DNA of 64,000 nt from JABDII01 sp963815325 (GCA_963815325.1 CAWFGG010000011.1:62001-126000), one strand, 5' to 3'; shown: positions 18,044 to 26,433, counted from the first letter of the stretch. The notes: generated by a model not told the origin, from the letters alone. Program-made: numbers and translations.

Positions 18044-18949
18044 ATGTCCATACGACCTGTTAAGAAAGTCATCGAAGCCCAGCCCACCCTCGAGGGCGCC
18101 GGAGTCCGCCTGCGTCGTGCGTTCGGATTCGGTGCGACCGGCGAGTTCGATCCGTTCCTTCTGCTCGACGACTTCCGGAACGAGCACCCCGAAGATTATC
18201 TCGCCGGGTTCCCGTGGCATCCGCACCGCGGTATCGAGACCATCACCTACGTGCTGGCCGGCACGGTCGATCACGGCGATAGCCTGGGGAACCAGGGCAC
18301 GCTGGGCGCGGGCGACGTGCAGTGGATGACCGCCGGGAGCGGGATTCTGCATCAAGAGATGCCGGCCGGCGACGAGCAGGGGCGGATGCACGGCTTCCAG
18401 TTGTGGGCCAACCTCCCATCCTCGCTCAAGATGACGGCGCCGCGCTACCAAGACGTGGTGTCGCGGGACATTCCCGAGATCATCGACGACGACGGCACCC
18501 GGGTGCGAGTGATCTGTGGCGATTTCTGGGGTAAGACCGGTCCGGTGGACGGCATCGCAGCCGAGCCACGGTATCTCGACGTGTGGGTGCCGGCTGGCCG
18601 GCGAAAGACGCTTCCAGTCGAGACATCCTTGCACGCGTTCGCCTACGTTTTCGAGGGCAGCGGCACCTTTCGCGATGCCTCCGAGCCTGGCCCCGTCAGA
18701 ACAGACCAGGTGGGGTCGGGGTCACCGCCATCGCTCGATGAGACCGGGAACCGGTCGCTGGTCTTGTTCGATCGTGGGGACGAAGTCACCGTGCAGGCGG
18801 GAGCATCGGGTATCCGTTTCCTGCTGGTGTCGGGTAAACCCCTCGCCGAGCCGGTCGCGTGGCGCGGCCCGATCGTGATGAATACCGATGAGGAGCTCCA
18901 GCAAGCCTACGCCGAGCTTCGCGCCGGCACATTCATCCGAGAACGCTGA
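18044..18949 (+). CDS. Pirin family protein
   Basis: A 301-residue bicupin. The N-terminal cupin carries the pirin iron site: WHPHRGIETITYVL gives His-x-His and GSGILHQEMP gives His-x-Glu, with the G-D-x-x-W-M-T-A-G-S-G element between them. Pirins are iron-binding redox sensors, and some degrade quercetin. The C-terminal cupin is present but lacks metal ligands, as usual. It starts at ATG 18044 after the cation transporter, with a 115-base gap; cotranscription is possible. Confidence 0.93.
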   Translation: MSIRPVKKVIEAQPTLEGAGVRLRRAFGFGATGEFDPFLLLDDFRNEHPEDYLAGFPWHPHRGIETITYVLAGTVDHGDSLGNQGTLGAGDVQWMTAGSGILHQEMPAGDEQGRMHGFQLWANLPSSLKMTAPRYQDVVSRDIPEIIDDDGTRVRVICGDFWGKTGPVDGIAAEPRYLDVWVPAGRRKTLPVETSLHAFAYVFEGSGTFRDASEPGPVRTDQVGSGSPPSLDETGNRSLVLFDRGDEVTVQAGASGIRFLLVSGKPLAEPVAWRGPIVMNTDEELQQAYAELRAGTFIRER

Positions 18950-19013
18950 CGCGTTCTGCACCTTCAGCGCCACGGCACGGCTGGCTCATTGGATCCCAAA
19001 CAGGAGAAGAAGC

Positions 19014-19430
19014 ATGGCGGAACCCAAGACCAAGCCTACCAAGCTGAGCGTAACGCGATTCATCGACGGCATCAAGGACGAACGAAGACGCCGGGACTGT
19101 CGGACCGTCATGAAGATCATGAAGCGGGTCACCAAGGCGACGCCCAAGATGTGGGGTACCAGCATCGTTGGGTACGGTTCTTATCATTACAAGTATGCCA
19201 GCGGGCGCGAGGGCGACTGGTTCACCGCAGGCTTCTCGCCTCGGGCGCAGAGCTTGACGCTTTACATCATGTCGGGCTTCCGGGAGTACGCCAGCCTCAT
19301 GAAGAAACTGGGCAAGCACACGACTGGGAAGTCGTGTCTCTATATCAAGCGGCTGGACGATATCGACCTCGGGGTACTCGAAGAGCTCGTCGAACGATCG
19401 GTGCGGCATGTCGAGCGATCCAGCGCATAG
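19014..19430 (+). CDS. DUF1801 protein
   Basis: A 138-residue protein with the YdhG-like DUF1801 pattern: PKMWGTSIVGYGSYHYKYASGREGDW followed by GFSPRAQSLTLYIMSGF and GKSCLYIKRLDDIDL. The family is widespread and structurally an alpha/beta (YdhG-like) fold, but no enzymatic activity is known. ATG 19014 has AGGAGAAG upstream. The 180 bases after its stop (19431-19610) show no gene or hairpin that I can support. Confidence 0.8.
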   Translation: MAEPKTKPTKLSVTRFIDGIKDERRRRDCRTVMKIMKRVTKATPKMWGTSIVGYGSYHYKYASGREGDWFTAGFSPRAQSLTLYIMSGFREYASLMKKLGKHTTGKSCLYIKRLDDIDLGVLEELVERSVRHVERSSA

Positions 19431-19610
19431 ACGCGACTGCCAGGTACCGTATGTTTGGACCAGAGCGTAACACCTCCGAGTCATTTTGCCCACGAGAGCC
19501 ATCATCGCGGCAATATCCTGCACACCTTGAAGCAGTCTGGTCACGCCCTCGACAAGGACGCGTGTTATGCGATTTGGGATTGGGGCAGGCTGTAAGTTCG
19601 GACCAGCGGC

Positions 19611-20276
19611 CTAGTTCGTAGGCGGCACGACGCGTCCGGGGTGGGCTAGCAGGTCTCCACCCACCGCTCCAATGGCGTCGAAGGTGTCTTGCGCCGCTTT
19701 CGTGATGAGACGAACGTCCGCCTCGGTGAGCGCCAGCTGCTCCATCTCGTCCTTGAATTCCTGCCAGCGGCGCGGCTGGGCATCGCCGTAGGGATCGACA
19801 TAGGCCGCGCCGCCCCCATCACCCGGCAGGTCATACGCCGTTCGGAGGCGGCGCGCGATGAACCGCGCCCCGTTGGTGCTGCCCTCCAACACGTAAAACA
19901 CGCCCAGCAGAGCCAGCGGGCTGTCCGCCGCCAGCGTGTCCAGGTATGCCAAGAACCGGCTGGTCGCGGGCACGGGCTCGGTGTCGGCGCGAGCCTGATA
20001 GAACGCCAGATCGTCGAGCAGGAACGGGACTTTTCTTCGGTCATCGTCGAAGACCGCGCCCACGGCCGGATGGCTCGCAACCAGCCTGGCCAGATGCTCT
20101 TCCAGTCCGCGGTGAACCAGTAGCATCTGCCCCAGCCACTCGGCGTAGGCTTCGCGGGACAGCGCTCCGCGCACCATCATCTGCTGGAACTCGTGTTTCT
20201 CGGCACGATGGTGATGCTCCGCCGTGGCGGTTTTGAGGGTCGCCATAACCCCCGGAGCGGTGGGCGGGCCGTTCAT
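19611..20276 (-). CDS. Heme oxygenase (HO-like, bacterial)
   Basis: A 221-residue helical protein. The N-terminal helix LKTATAEHHHRAEKHEFQQ holds the proximal His of biliverdin-producing heme oxygenases, and the distal helix is YVLEGSTNGARFIARRL, the glycine-rich kink that lets heme oxygenases bind O2. Such enzymes open heme to biliverdin, CO and iron; in bacteria the biliverdin often feeds a phytochrome, but no phytochrome gene is in the window. The start at ATG 20276 overlaps the stop of the 36-residue peptide gene (ATGA), which fixes the start over the later ATG at 20246. Confidence 0.88.
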   Translation of the reverse strand: MNGPPTAPGVMATLKTATAEHHHRAEKHEFQQMMVRGALSREAYAEWLGQMLLVHRGLEEHLARLVASHPAVGAVFDDDRRKVPFLLDDLAFYQARADTEPVPATSRFLAYLDTLAADSPLALLGVFYVLEGSTNGARFIARRLRTAYDLPGDGGGAAYVDPYGDAQPRRWQEFKDEMEQLALTEADVRLITKAAQDTFDAIGAVGGDLLAHPGRVVPPTN

Positions 20277-20383
20277 CGAATCACCAGGAAGATTGCGGGA
20301 ATGACCAGCCACAGGAGGCCCTTCACCAGGAAGAACACGAAGCCGGCCAAGCCGAGGTTGCGAATCCAGGGGGCAAGACGCAT
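20273..20383 (-). CDS. 36-residue hydrophobic peptide, translationally coupled to heme oxygenase
   Basis: A very short gene: a basic start (MRLAPWIRNLG) and a single hydrophobic helix (about residues 11-35: GLAGFVFFLVKGLLWLVIPAIF without listing all). It is followed by the heme oxygenase gene through an ATGA overlap at 20273-20276. Its length and coupling suggest a small membrane peptide partner or a translational leader. No family is recognised. The Shine-Dalgarno is weak (GAGA about 10 bases upstream). Confidence 0.5.
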   Translation of the reverse strand: MRLAPWIRNLGLAGFVFFLVKGLLWLVIPAIFLVIR

Positions 20384-20509
20384 GATCGAGATCGTTCTCT
20401 GCAGGTTGAGGGCCGTAGTTAACCGCGATCGGGGCCGACTGTCAAGCCAGGCGCGGGTACACGCAGCCGCGCCGGACAGGCCTTCCATGCCGGATCCGAG
20501 GAGGAGAGC

Positions 20510-20914
20510 ATGCCCGTCACTTCGCACGACCAGCCCTTGCGCGTCGCCCTCAATATCGTGGGTGCCATCTTTGTCGTGGGACTCTACCCGCTCACCGTGC
20601 TGTGGCCGGCCGGCTTCATGTGGGAACCACGACAGGCCGAGTACGAGCAAATGATCCTCGGAGTCTATGCCGTCCTGGGCATCTTCCTGCTCTTGGCATC
20701 GCGGAACCCCGCCGAGCACAAGAGTCTCATCTGGTTCGCGGCCTGGTCCAGCCTGGTCCACGGCCTGATCATGCTGATCCAAGCACTTCGCGACACAGTA
20801 GAACGACCGAACCTCTTCGGTGACGTCCCCGCGCTCATTCTGATCGGTCTGGTACTCGCGGTTCTGATGCGAAAGGCCGAGGCCGGCTGGACGGCCGGTG
20901 CTCGAGCGCCGTGA
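20510..20914 (+). CDS. DUF6632-like four-helix membrane protein
   Basis: A 134-residue integral membrane protein with about four helices (residues 14-37, 48-64, 72-92 and 104-121). WPAGFMWEPRQAEYEQMILGVYAVLGIFL matches the small DUF6632 family, unknown function. It is divergent from the heme oxygenase unit, and its stop overlaps the GTG start of the arginase-family gene (GTGA at 20911-20914). Confidence 0.6.
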   Translation: MPVTSHDQPLRVALNIVGAIFVVGLYPLTVLWPAGFMWEPRQAEYEQMILGVYAVLGIFLLLASRNPAEHKSLIWFAAWSSLVHGLIMLIQALRDTVERPNLFGDVPALILIGLVLAVLMRKAEAGWTAGARAP

Positions 20915-21768
20915 CAGCGCCAACGCCCGCCCGCCCCACGCTCATCGGCCTGCCCTACGACGCGAGTTCGTCGTTCCGGAGGGGTGCTGCGAATGCACCG
21001 CCGATCATCCGGGCGGCGCTCGCTTCCCCCGCATCCAATGCCTGGAGCGAGTCGGGCATCGACGCCGGGTCAACGGCCGTGCTCGCCGATGCGGGTGACC
21101 TCGAGCTTCCATCGAGCGACGAAGCCCGGGGCCTGATCGAGGCTGGCATCCGTCGGATCGTCAAACAGGGTGGGCGCCCGATCGCCCTCGGCGGCGATCA
21201 CTCGGTCACCTACCCGGTGTTGCGCGCAGTGCGGCCAGCCTGGTCCGATCTCACGATTCTGCACATCGATGCCCATCCGGACTTGTATGACGACTACGAG
21301 GGCGATCGGTTCTCGCACGCCTGTCCCTTCGCCCGAATCATGGAGGAGGCATTAGCGGACCGCCTGGTGCAGGTGGGCATCCGGACGATGAACGAACCGC
21401 AACGCGCGCAAGTCGAACGATTTGGCGTCGAGGTCATCGACATGCCTGCCTGGTCGGCCGGCCGAAGGCCTCAGCTTCGAGGCCCGCTGTACGTCTCCAT
21501 CGACATCGACGCCCTGGACCCCGCATTTGCGCCTGGCGTATCTCATCGCGAGCCGGGAGGGCTGTCGGTCCGGGAGGTGTTGACGTTGCTCCAATCTCTT
21601 CCTTCGCCCGTCGTTGCTGCGGACATCGTCGAGTTCAACCCAGCCGAGGATGCGGTGGGACTAACGGCACCCGTCTGCGCCAAGTTGGTGAAGGAACTCG
21701 CGAGCCGCATGTTGATGGATGGACCGCTTCATTCGCACGGGGGGATTGCTAGCGGCGTCGCACCGTGA
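20911..21768 (+). CDS. Arginase/agmatinase/formiminoglutamase-family ureohydrolase
   Basis: A 285-residue binuclear manganese enzyme. The metal ligands are all present: GGDHSV (His), IDAHPDLYD (Asp-x-His-x-x-Asp), and SIDIDALDPAFAPG (Asp-x-Asp), followed by EPGGL. Ureohydrolases split arginine, agmatine, guanidinobutyrate or related guanidines. The SHACPFARIMEE stretch after the Asp cluster differs from agmatinase's usual SHG-T, so substrate is uncertain. The coupling by GTGA to the membrane protein upstream suggests coregulation. Confidence 0.9.
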   Translation: MTAPTPARPTLIGLPYDASSSFRRGAANAPPIIRAALASPASNAWSESGIDAGSTAVLADAGDLELPSSDEARGLIEAGIRRIVKQGGRPIALGGDHSVTYPVLRAVRPAWSDLTILHIDAHPDLYDDYEGDRFSHACPFARIMEEALADRLVQVGIRTMNEPQRAQVERFGVEVIDMPAWSAGRRPQLRGPLYVSIDIDALDPAFAPGVSHREPGGLSVREVLTLLQSLPSPVVAADIVEFNPAEDAVGLTAPVCAKLVKELASRMLMDGPLHSHGGIASGVAP

Positions 21769-21844
21769 CGCTCTGTTTCACGTGCTTCGACCCTAGCCGA
21801 CTCTCCGCAGAACAATCCGCGATTCCCGTCACCACGGAGGCAAC

Positions 21845-22216
21845 ATGGATCTGGGCGCATTCTCCATCAGCCTGAACGTCAAGGATCTCCAGAAGTCGCG
21901 CGCGTTCTATGAAAAGCTCGGGTTCGAGGTGTCGGGAGGCTCGGCGGAGCAGAACTACCTGATCCTCAAGAACGGGGAGAGTATCATCGGCATCTTCCAC
22001 GGCATGTTCGAGAGAAACATTCTCACCTTCAATCCGGGACTCTCCAATCGCATGGAGCGGCTGGAGGCGTTCACCGACGTGCGTGAGATCCAGCAACACC
22101 TGAAGCAGGAAGGCCTGACCCTGGCCACCGAGGCAGACGAGAGCACAACCGGGGCGGCGAGCCTGACGTTGACGGACCCCGACGGCAATCCGATCTTGAT
22201 CGACCAATTCTTTTAG
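21845..22216 (+). CDS. VOC-family protein (glyoxalase-like)
   Basis: A 123-residue protein with the VOC double beta-alpha-beta-beta-beta fold: FSISLNVKDLQKSRAFYEKLGF at the start and DPDGNPILIDQFF at the end. The usual second-half metal Glu is not obvious, so catalysis is not assigned. ATG 21845 has GGAGG 6 bases upstream. The nearest neighbours do not indicate a pathway. Confidence 0.85.
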   Translation: MDLGAFSISLNVKDLQKSRAFYEKLGFEVSGGSAEQNYLILKNGESIIGIFHGMFERNILTFNPGLSNRMERLEAFTDVREIQQHLKQEGLTLATEADESTTGAASLTLTDPDGNPILIDQFF

Positions 22217-22250
22217 GCCTACTATTTCTCTCTGTCTCCATCGAGCGCCT

Positions 22251-22556
22251 ATGTGCAGAAACATCAGAACGCTGTTCAACTTCGATCCGCCCGCATCGGA
22301 CGAAGAGATCCGGGCGGCCTCGCTTCAATTCGTTCGGAAGCTGAGTGGCTTCACCAAGCCGTCGAAAGCCAACGAGGCGGCGTTCCATCGCGCCGTGGAC
22401 GATGTGTCGGCCGCGGCCGGCCGGTTGCTCGCCTCGCTGGCTACGACAGGCACTCCTCGAAACCGCGACGTGGAACAGGCCAAGGCTCAGGCACGCTCCG
22501 CCCGCCGCTTCGGTGGCGCTCCGTCCAACACAGCTGCCGGCACGGCGGAGGCATAG
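22251..22556 (+). CDS. DUF2277 protein
   Basis: A 101-residue protein that begins with the hallmark CRNIRTLFNFDPPASDEEIRAAS and continues with QFVRKLSGFTKPSKANEAAFHRAVDDV, the full DUF2277 pattern. The family is common in soil bacteria; role unknown. The C-terminus is Ala/Arg-rich and probably disordered. A 34-base gap follows the VOC gene. Confidence 0.85.
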   Translation: MCRNIRTLFNFDPPASDEEIRAASLQFVRKLSGFTKPSKANEAAFHRAVDDVSAAAGRLLASLATTGTPRNRDVEQAKAQARSARRFGGAPSNTAAGTAEA

Positions 22557-22602
22557 GCCAGAGACGTGAGCCAATCAGATCGTGGTTGAATAGTCCGGAA
22601 GA

Positions 22603-23862
22603 GTGAGCACGGTCACTGTCCGTGAGGCTCGCCGCCTGGCGTTGGCGCGGGCGGGTTTGCTCAAGCCCGAATGGACCGGCCTACCCCGTCGCGCAGCGGG
22701 ACGGGGGCGGCGGGCCAGGAACGCCGCGAACGCGATCATTCAGCGCTTCGGCTATCTGCAGCTCGACACGGTTTCCATCGCCGGTGCCCGGAGTCACACC
22801 ATCGTCCTCCTCTCACGGCTCGTTGGATTCGACCCTGCCCTCGGTGAAGAGCTGCTTCAACCAGGCGAGCCGTTGTTCGAATACTGGGGGCACGAAGCCA
22901 GTTGGATCCCGCTCGAACTCTATCCCGCCCTCGAATTTCGCCGCCGCGAATTCCGCCACCACCCTTGGTGGGGTGACGTCGTCGGGCAACACCCCGACGT
23001 AGCACGACGGCTGCGCCGGCGTATTCGAGAGGAGGGACCGCTCCGGTCAATCGATATGGAGGGTAGGGGAAGCCGGGGATGGTGGGATCTCAAAGCCGCC
23101 AAGCGGGTGGCCTCGGCGCTCTGGTCCAGCGGGGAGCTGTCGATCAGGGAGCGCAAGAGCTTCCAACGAACCTACGATCTCACGGAGCGGGTCATCCCGG
23201 AAGCCGTCCGGCGGCACCCGCTCACCAAACGGGACGGCCTGGCGACGCTGGTGCTCAGGGCGCTCGAGGGCCACGGCTGGGCCACGACGGGCACGATCAC
23301 ATCGACCTGGCGATTGCCGAATCGGCAGCAGGAAATCGCGGCGACGCTCGCGCGCCTGACGAGGCAGGGACTGGTTCAGCCCTGCGCCCTTACGGAACCC
23401 GGCCGACGCCCTGTGTCCGGCTGGATCCGGCCCGAGGACCGCGACCTCGCGGCCCGGCTGGATCGGGTGCGGCCACCGACCGATCGCGGTGTATTGTTGT
23501 CGCCGTTCGATCCAATCCTGTGGGATCGCGCGCGGGTACGACGGTTGTTCGGATTCGATCAGATTCTCGAGATTTTCAAGCCGGCCCCGCACCGCAAGTA
23601 TGGCTACTACTGTCTCCCGGTGTTGGCCGGTGAGAAGCTGCTTGCCCGCTTCGACTTGAAGGCGGAACGCAAGCAGGAGGCGCTCAGGGTCTTGTGCTGC
23701 CGCTTCGAGAGCACCGGCGACGCCCGGCCGGCCACGGCCGAAGAGGGCAGAGCCGCGTGGAGCGCCCTCGCGCGGTACGCCACCGCGCTCGGCTTCGAGC
23801 CAGTCGGGTGGCACCCAGAAGAGCCCCGGGGGGCGCCGGACAGGGCAATCGGGTATTATTGA
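22603..23862 (+). CDS. DNA glycosylase of the YcaQ/AlkZ (HTH_42) family
   Basis: A 419-residue three-winged-helix protein. The YcaQ catalytic motif is seen as LQLDTVSI, a Q-x-D motif (the AlkZ of antibiotic producers has Q-x-Q), followed by ARSHTIVLLSR. The interior HEASWIPLEL and LLSPFDPILWDRARVRRLFGF are also family signatures, and the C-terminus GYYCLPVLAGEKLLARFDLKAER completes the domain. YcaQ enzymes unhook DNA interstrand crosslinks and remove bulky N7 adducts. GTG 22603 is the only plausible start before the conserved region. It is not coupled to its neighbours. Confidence 0.88.
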   Translation: MSTVTVREARRLALARAGLLKPEWTGLPRRAAGRGRRARNAANAIIQRFGYLQLDTVSIAGARSHTIVLLSRLVGFDPALGEELLQPGEPLFEYWGHEASWIPLELYPALEFRRREFRHHPWWGDVVGQHPDVARRLRRRIREEGPLRSIDMEGRGSRGWWDLKAAKRVASALWSSGELSIRERKSFQRTYDLTERVIPEAVRRHPLTKRDGLATLVLRALEGHGWATTGTITSTWRLPNRQQEIAATLARLTRQGLVQPCALTEPGRRPVSGWIRPEDRDLAARLDRVRPPTDRGVLLSPFDPILWDRARVRRLFGFDQILEIFKPAPHRKYGYYCLPVLAGEKLLARFDLKAERKQEALRVLCCRFESTGDARPATAEEGRAAWSALARYATALGFEPVGWHPEEPRGAPDRAIGYY

Positions 23863-23927
23863 CGCATGCGGACCCTCGGGGATCCGCTCGGAAGGCCGAC
23901 GGCTGAGACATTAGGATCGGGGACACC

Positions 23928-24104
23928 ATGACCAAACAGGACGATAAGCGGATCGCGGCGCTGGCCAAGAAGAACGCCGCCAAGATCAAACCCCCAACCC
24001 AGGAACGGGCGGCAAAGTTCGACGATACCCTCCGCAAACGGACTGACGAGGACAGCGCAGAAACCGAACGGCTGTTCAAAGAGATGAAGCGCCGGGAATT
24101 CTAG
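23928..24104 (+). CDS. 58-residue highly charged small protein
   Basis: A short open frame rich in Lys, Arg, Glu and Asp (TKQDDKRIAALAKKNAAKIK, and RKRTDEDSAETERLFKEMKR), predicted as a helix. Codon use looks like that of its neighbours and the ATG follows GATCGGGGAC. It precedes the TerB-like gene by 16 bases, so the pair is likely cotranscribed. No family recognised. Confidence 0.5.
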   Translation: MTKQDDKRIAALAKKNAAKIKPPTQERAAKFDDTLRKRTDEDSAETERLFKEMKRREF

Positions 24105-24119
24105 TTTCCTGCTCGTTTG

Positions 24120-24587
24120 ATGCTCGACGCCATCCGCAGTTTCGTAACCCAGCGCATCCAGCGTACCGCGCATACCAGCCCGGACGTGCCAGCACGGGCC
24201 GCCACCCAGGAGGTCCGGCTTGCGGCGTGTGCGTTGCTTCTCGAGTTGGCGCACGCCGACGGGGAGTTCAGCGCCCCGGAGCGGGCCCACATCGAGGGCG
24301 CCCTCGACCGACACTTCGGGTTGGACCAGGCCACAGCCCGAGAACTCATTGAATTGGCCGAGACCGAGCGAACCCACTCCATCGACCATTTCCAATTCAC
24401 CCGCCTGATCGTCGACCACTACGATCTCGGACAGCGGATGGTGCTCGCCGAAGTCATGTGGGGCGTTATCCTGGCCGATCAAGAACTCGCGCAACACGAA
24501 GCCTACCTGATCCGCAAACTCGCGAAGCTGCTGGAACTGGAGCCCGCGTACTTGTCCCAGGCGCGCCGAGCCGCCGAGGCATCATGA
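24120..24587 (+). CDS. TerB-like (tellurite-resistance type) helical protein
   Basis: A 155-residue protein with the TerB domain signature: LAACALLLELAHADGEFSAPERAHIEGAL, then LGQRMVLAEVMWGVILADQELAQHEAYLIRKLAKLLEL. Both have D-G-E-like acidic clusters that bind metal in TerB. Standalone TerB proteins are widespread and usually unrelated to tellurite; function unknown. A TTG at 24117 lies one codon upstream; ATG 24120 is taken. Confidence 0.85.
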   Translation: MLDAIRSFVTQRIQRTAHTSPDVPARAATQEVRLAACALLLELAHADGEFSAPERAHIEGALDRHFGLDQATARELIELAETERTHSIDHFQFTRLIVDHYDLGQRMVLAEVMWGVILADQELAQHEAYLIRKLAKLLELEPAYLSQARRAAEAS

Positions 24588-24642
24588 TCGTGACTGGTCG
24601 GGTGCGCGCTGCACCTGCTATCCTCGGTCACGGAGTGCGTGG

Positions 24643-25110
24643 ATGACCCCGGAACAACGAGTCCAGTTGCGCGAGCTCCTCACTGCTCAGCGCATTCTGG
24701 CAATCTCGGTGTTGGTCGATGGGGAGCCGTATGCCGGCCTCCTGCCGTATGTCTTTGTGCCCGAAGACGGGGCCGTACTGGTGCATGCTTCGCAACTGGC
24801 TCGACATACGCGCGGCTTCACGCCAGGAGCGCCGTTCAGCACGGTCGTGCACCAGCCCGACCGGCCCGGGGCCGATCCGTTGCAGATCCCCCGCGTGACC
24901 CTGCAGGGAGTGGTGGAACTGGTCGACAAGGGCACGGAGGCGTACCGCGACGGTCAGCGGCGCTACCTCGAGCGCTTTCCCACGAGCGAACCGACCTTCC
25001 AGCTTGGCGATTTCGAGCTGTACCGCCTCCGATTCTCGAAGGGACGGTACGTTGGCGGGTTCGCACAGGCGGTGAACGTCACGCCCGCGGACCTGGTGCA
25101 GCTGGTCTAG
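24643..25110 (+). CDS. Pyridoxamine 5'-phosphate oxidase-like (HugZ-type split-barrel) protein
   Basis: A 155-residue FMN-binding split barrel: LLTAQRILAISVLVDGEPYAGLLPYVFVPED opens as HugZ/PPOX proteins do, and LASQLARHTRGF-like segment HASQLARHTRG gives the phosphate-binding His/Arg. The C-terminal F-x-L-Y-R-L-R-F-S and GRYVGGFAQA match the HugZ heme-handling group more than PLP oxidases. It may act on a small reduced cofactor or heme; this is family-level only. The heme oxygenase lies about 4.4 kb away on the other strand and is not linked. Confidence 0.75.
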   Translation: MTPEQRVQLRELLTAQRILAISVLVDGEPYAGLLPYVFVPEDGAVLVHASQLARHTRGFTPGAPFSTVVHQPDRPGADPLQIPRVTLQGVVELVDKGTEAYRDGQRRYLERFPTSEPTFQLGDFELYRLRFSKGRYVGGFAQAVNVTPADLVQLV

Positions 25111-25146
25111 GCGGCTACGGGCAGCGGAACGCCGACGGAGAAACGG

Positions 25147-25524
25147 ATGGTCACGCTGATCGGTTCGCATCGCACGCTGGTGGCGGCGGTTCTCGTCTTA
25201 ATCGAAAATCTCCCGTTCGGGTTCTGGCGCGCGGGCCTCAAGAAATTCACTCCCCGGTGGTTCGTGGCGGTCCACGCTCCCATTCCGATCGCAATCGGAC
25301 TGCGGCTACTCGTGGGCGTGGGATGGCGCTTGAGCACCATGCCGCTCTTTGTTGGAAGTTTCTTCGCGGGTCAACTCGTTGGAGGAAGACTACGGATCGG
25401 TTGGCGGAGGCGGTCGGTGACGAGTGTCCCACCAACCAACGGTGCCCTAGACCGGAACCGTATCGAGGGATTGCGTCCCGAAACGGGCGACCGCTCAGTC
25501 GACGTGGGGAAACTGCTCGGCTAG
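25147..25524 (+). CDS. Small membrane protein with about three helices
   Basis: A 125-residue protein with hydrophobic stretches at about residues 9-24, 41-58 and 64-81. The order ENLPFGFWRAGLKKFTPRWFVAVHAPIPIAIGLRLL, then PLFVGSFFAGQLVGGRL, matches a small conserved membrane protein I know only as hypothetical. The last 45 residues (from RRRSVT) look non-conserved and run 30 bases into the stop-proximal end of the opposite-strand POR beta gene, so the real protein may end sooner. Confidence 0.55.
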   Translation: MVTLIGSHRTLVAAVLVLIENLPFGFWRAGLKKFTPRWFVAVHAPIPIAIGLRLLVGVGWRLSTMPLFVGSFFAGQLVGGRLRIGWRRRSVTSVPPTNGALDRNRIEGLRPETGDRSVDVGKLLG

Positions 25525-26433
25525 GATACGCAGTCGCTCGAAATCCTCACGGCATGCCCGCCTGGTCGCGTCGAGATCGATCAAGTGGTCCGAGAAGCGG
25601 TTCTGGCGCGAGAAGTACTCCGCCGGGTCGGTCCAGTCGGGTTCGACGCTGATCCGATAGGTCCTGCCATCCCACACCTCGTAGAGCGGGAAGAGCCCGC
25701 TCGCGACTGCTAACCGCACCAAGAGCAGCGACTCGGACGGCTCCGACTTCCACCCCGTGGGGCACGGGGAGTGCAGCAGCAGGAAGCGCATTCCCTGGAG
25801 CGAGAGGGCCGTGCGAATCTTCTTGGCATAGTCTTCCGGATGCCCAATGGAGAGCGTGGCCACATACGGAATGCGATGGGCCGCCATGATCGACATGATG
25901 TCCTTCTTGCCCTCACGCTTGCCCGCCGGGGTCGTGCTGGTCCGGGCGCCTAGCGGCGTGGCCGACGATCGCTGCCCGCCGGTATTCCCGTAAATCTCGT
26001 TGTCGTAGCAGATGTAGATGAGGTTTTCGTTCCGCTCGGCGGCTGCAGACAGGGTCGCGATGCCGATGTCGTACGTGCCCCCGTCTCCTGCCCAACAGAT
26101 GACCTGCCCGCTTTCCCCGTTGAGGTCTCGCACGCTCGCCATGCCGCTCGCGAACGCAGGGGCGGCGGCAAACGTGGAGGCAACGACCGGCACCCCGTAG
26201 CTCGTGGTTGGAAAGCCCCCGGCCGTGACGATGCCGCAGCAGGCCGGGATCACCAGGCTGCAGGTATCACCGGACTCGGCGAGTACGCGACTGAGCATGG
26301 TCAGGCCAACGCTCATGCCGCAGCCGCCGCAGTTGGTATTCCCAGGCCGGAGCAGGCAATCCTCACTGCACGGAATCGACAGCCCCTCCTCGACTCGGCC
26401 GGGCATCGGCTCGCGCTCCGTACCGGCGGACAT
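25495..26433 (-). CDS. porB: 2-oxoacid:ferredoxin oxidoreductase, beta subunit
   Basis: A 312-residue thiamine-diphosphate subunit. Cysteines C22, C26, C35 and C38 (CSEDC, NCGGCG) and a later CPTGW Cys are those that bind a [4Fe-4S] cluster in this subunit class. The ThDP site is GDGGTYDIGIATLSAAAERN, and YDNEIYGNTGGQRSSATP is the signature of pyruvate/2-oxoacid oxidoreductases. It shares a one-base overlap with the alpha gene upstream (TGATG, 26431-26435) and completes a three-gene operon. It reversibly makes acyl-CoA and CO2 from a 2-oxoacid; which one cannot be told, but pyruvate is likely. Confidence 0.93.
   Translation of the reverse strand: MSAGTEREPMPGRVEEGLSIPCSEDCLLRPGNTNCGGCGMSVGLTMLSRVLAESGDTCSLVIPACCGIVTAGGFPTTSYGVPVVASTFAAAPAFASGMASVRDLNGESGQVICWAGDGGTYDIGIATLSAAAERNENLIYICYDNEIYGNTGGQRSSATPLGARTSTTPAGKREGKKDIMSIMAAHRIPYVATLSIGHPEDYAKKIRTALSLQGMRFLLLHSPCPTGWKSEPSESLLLVRLAVASGLFPLYEVWDGRTYRISVEPDWTDPAEYFSRQNRFSDHLIDLDATRRACREDFERLRILAEQFPHVD

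Noticed and set aside
19431..19610. Possible extra small gene after DUF1801
   Set aside because: A C-terminal-like frame reads GHALDKDACYAIWDWGRL, but there is no start or Shine-Dalgarno and no family that I know. I left it as unassigned sequence.
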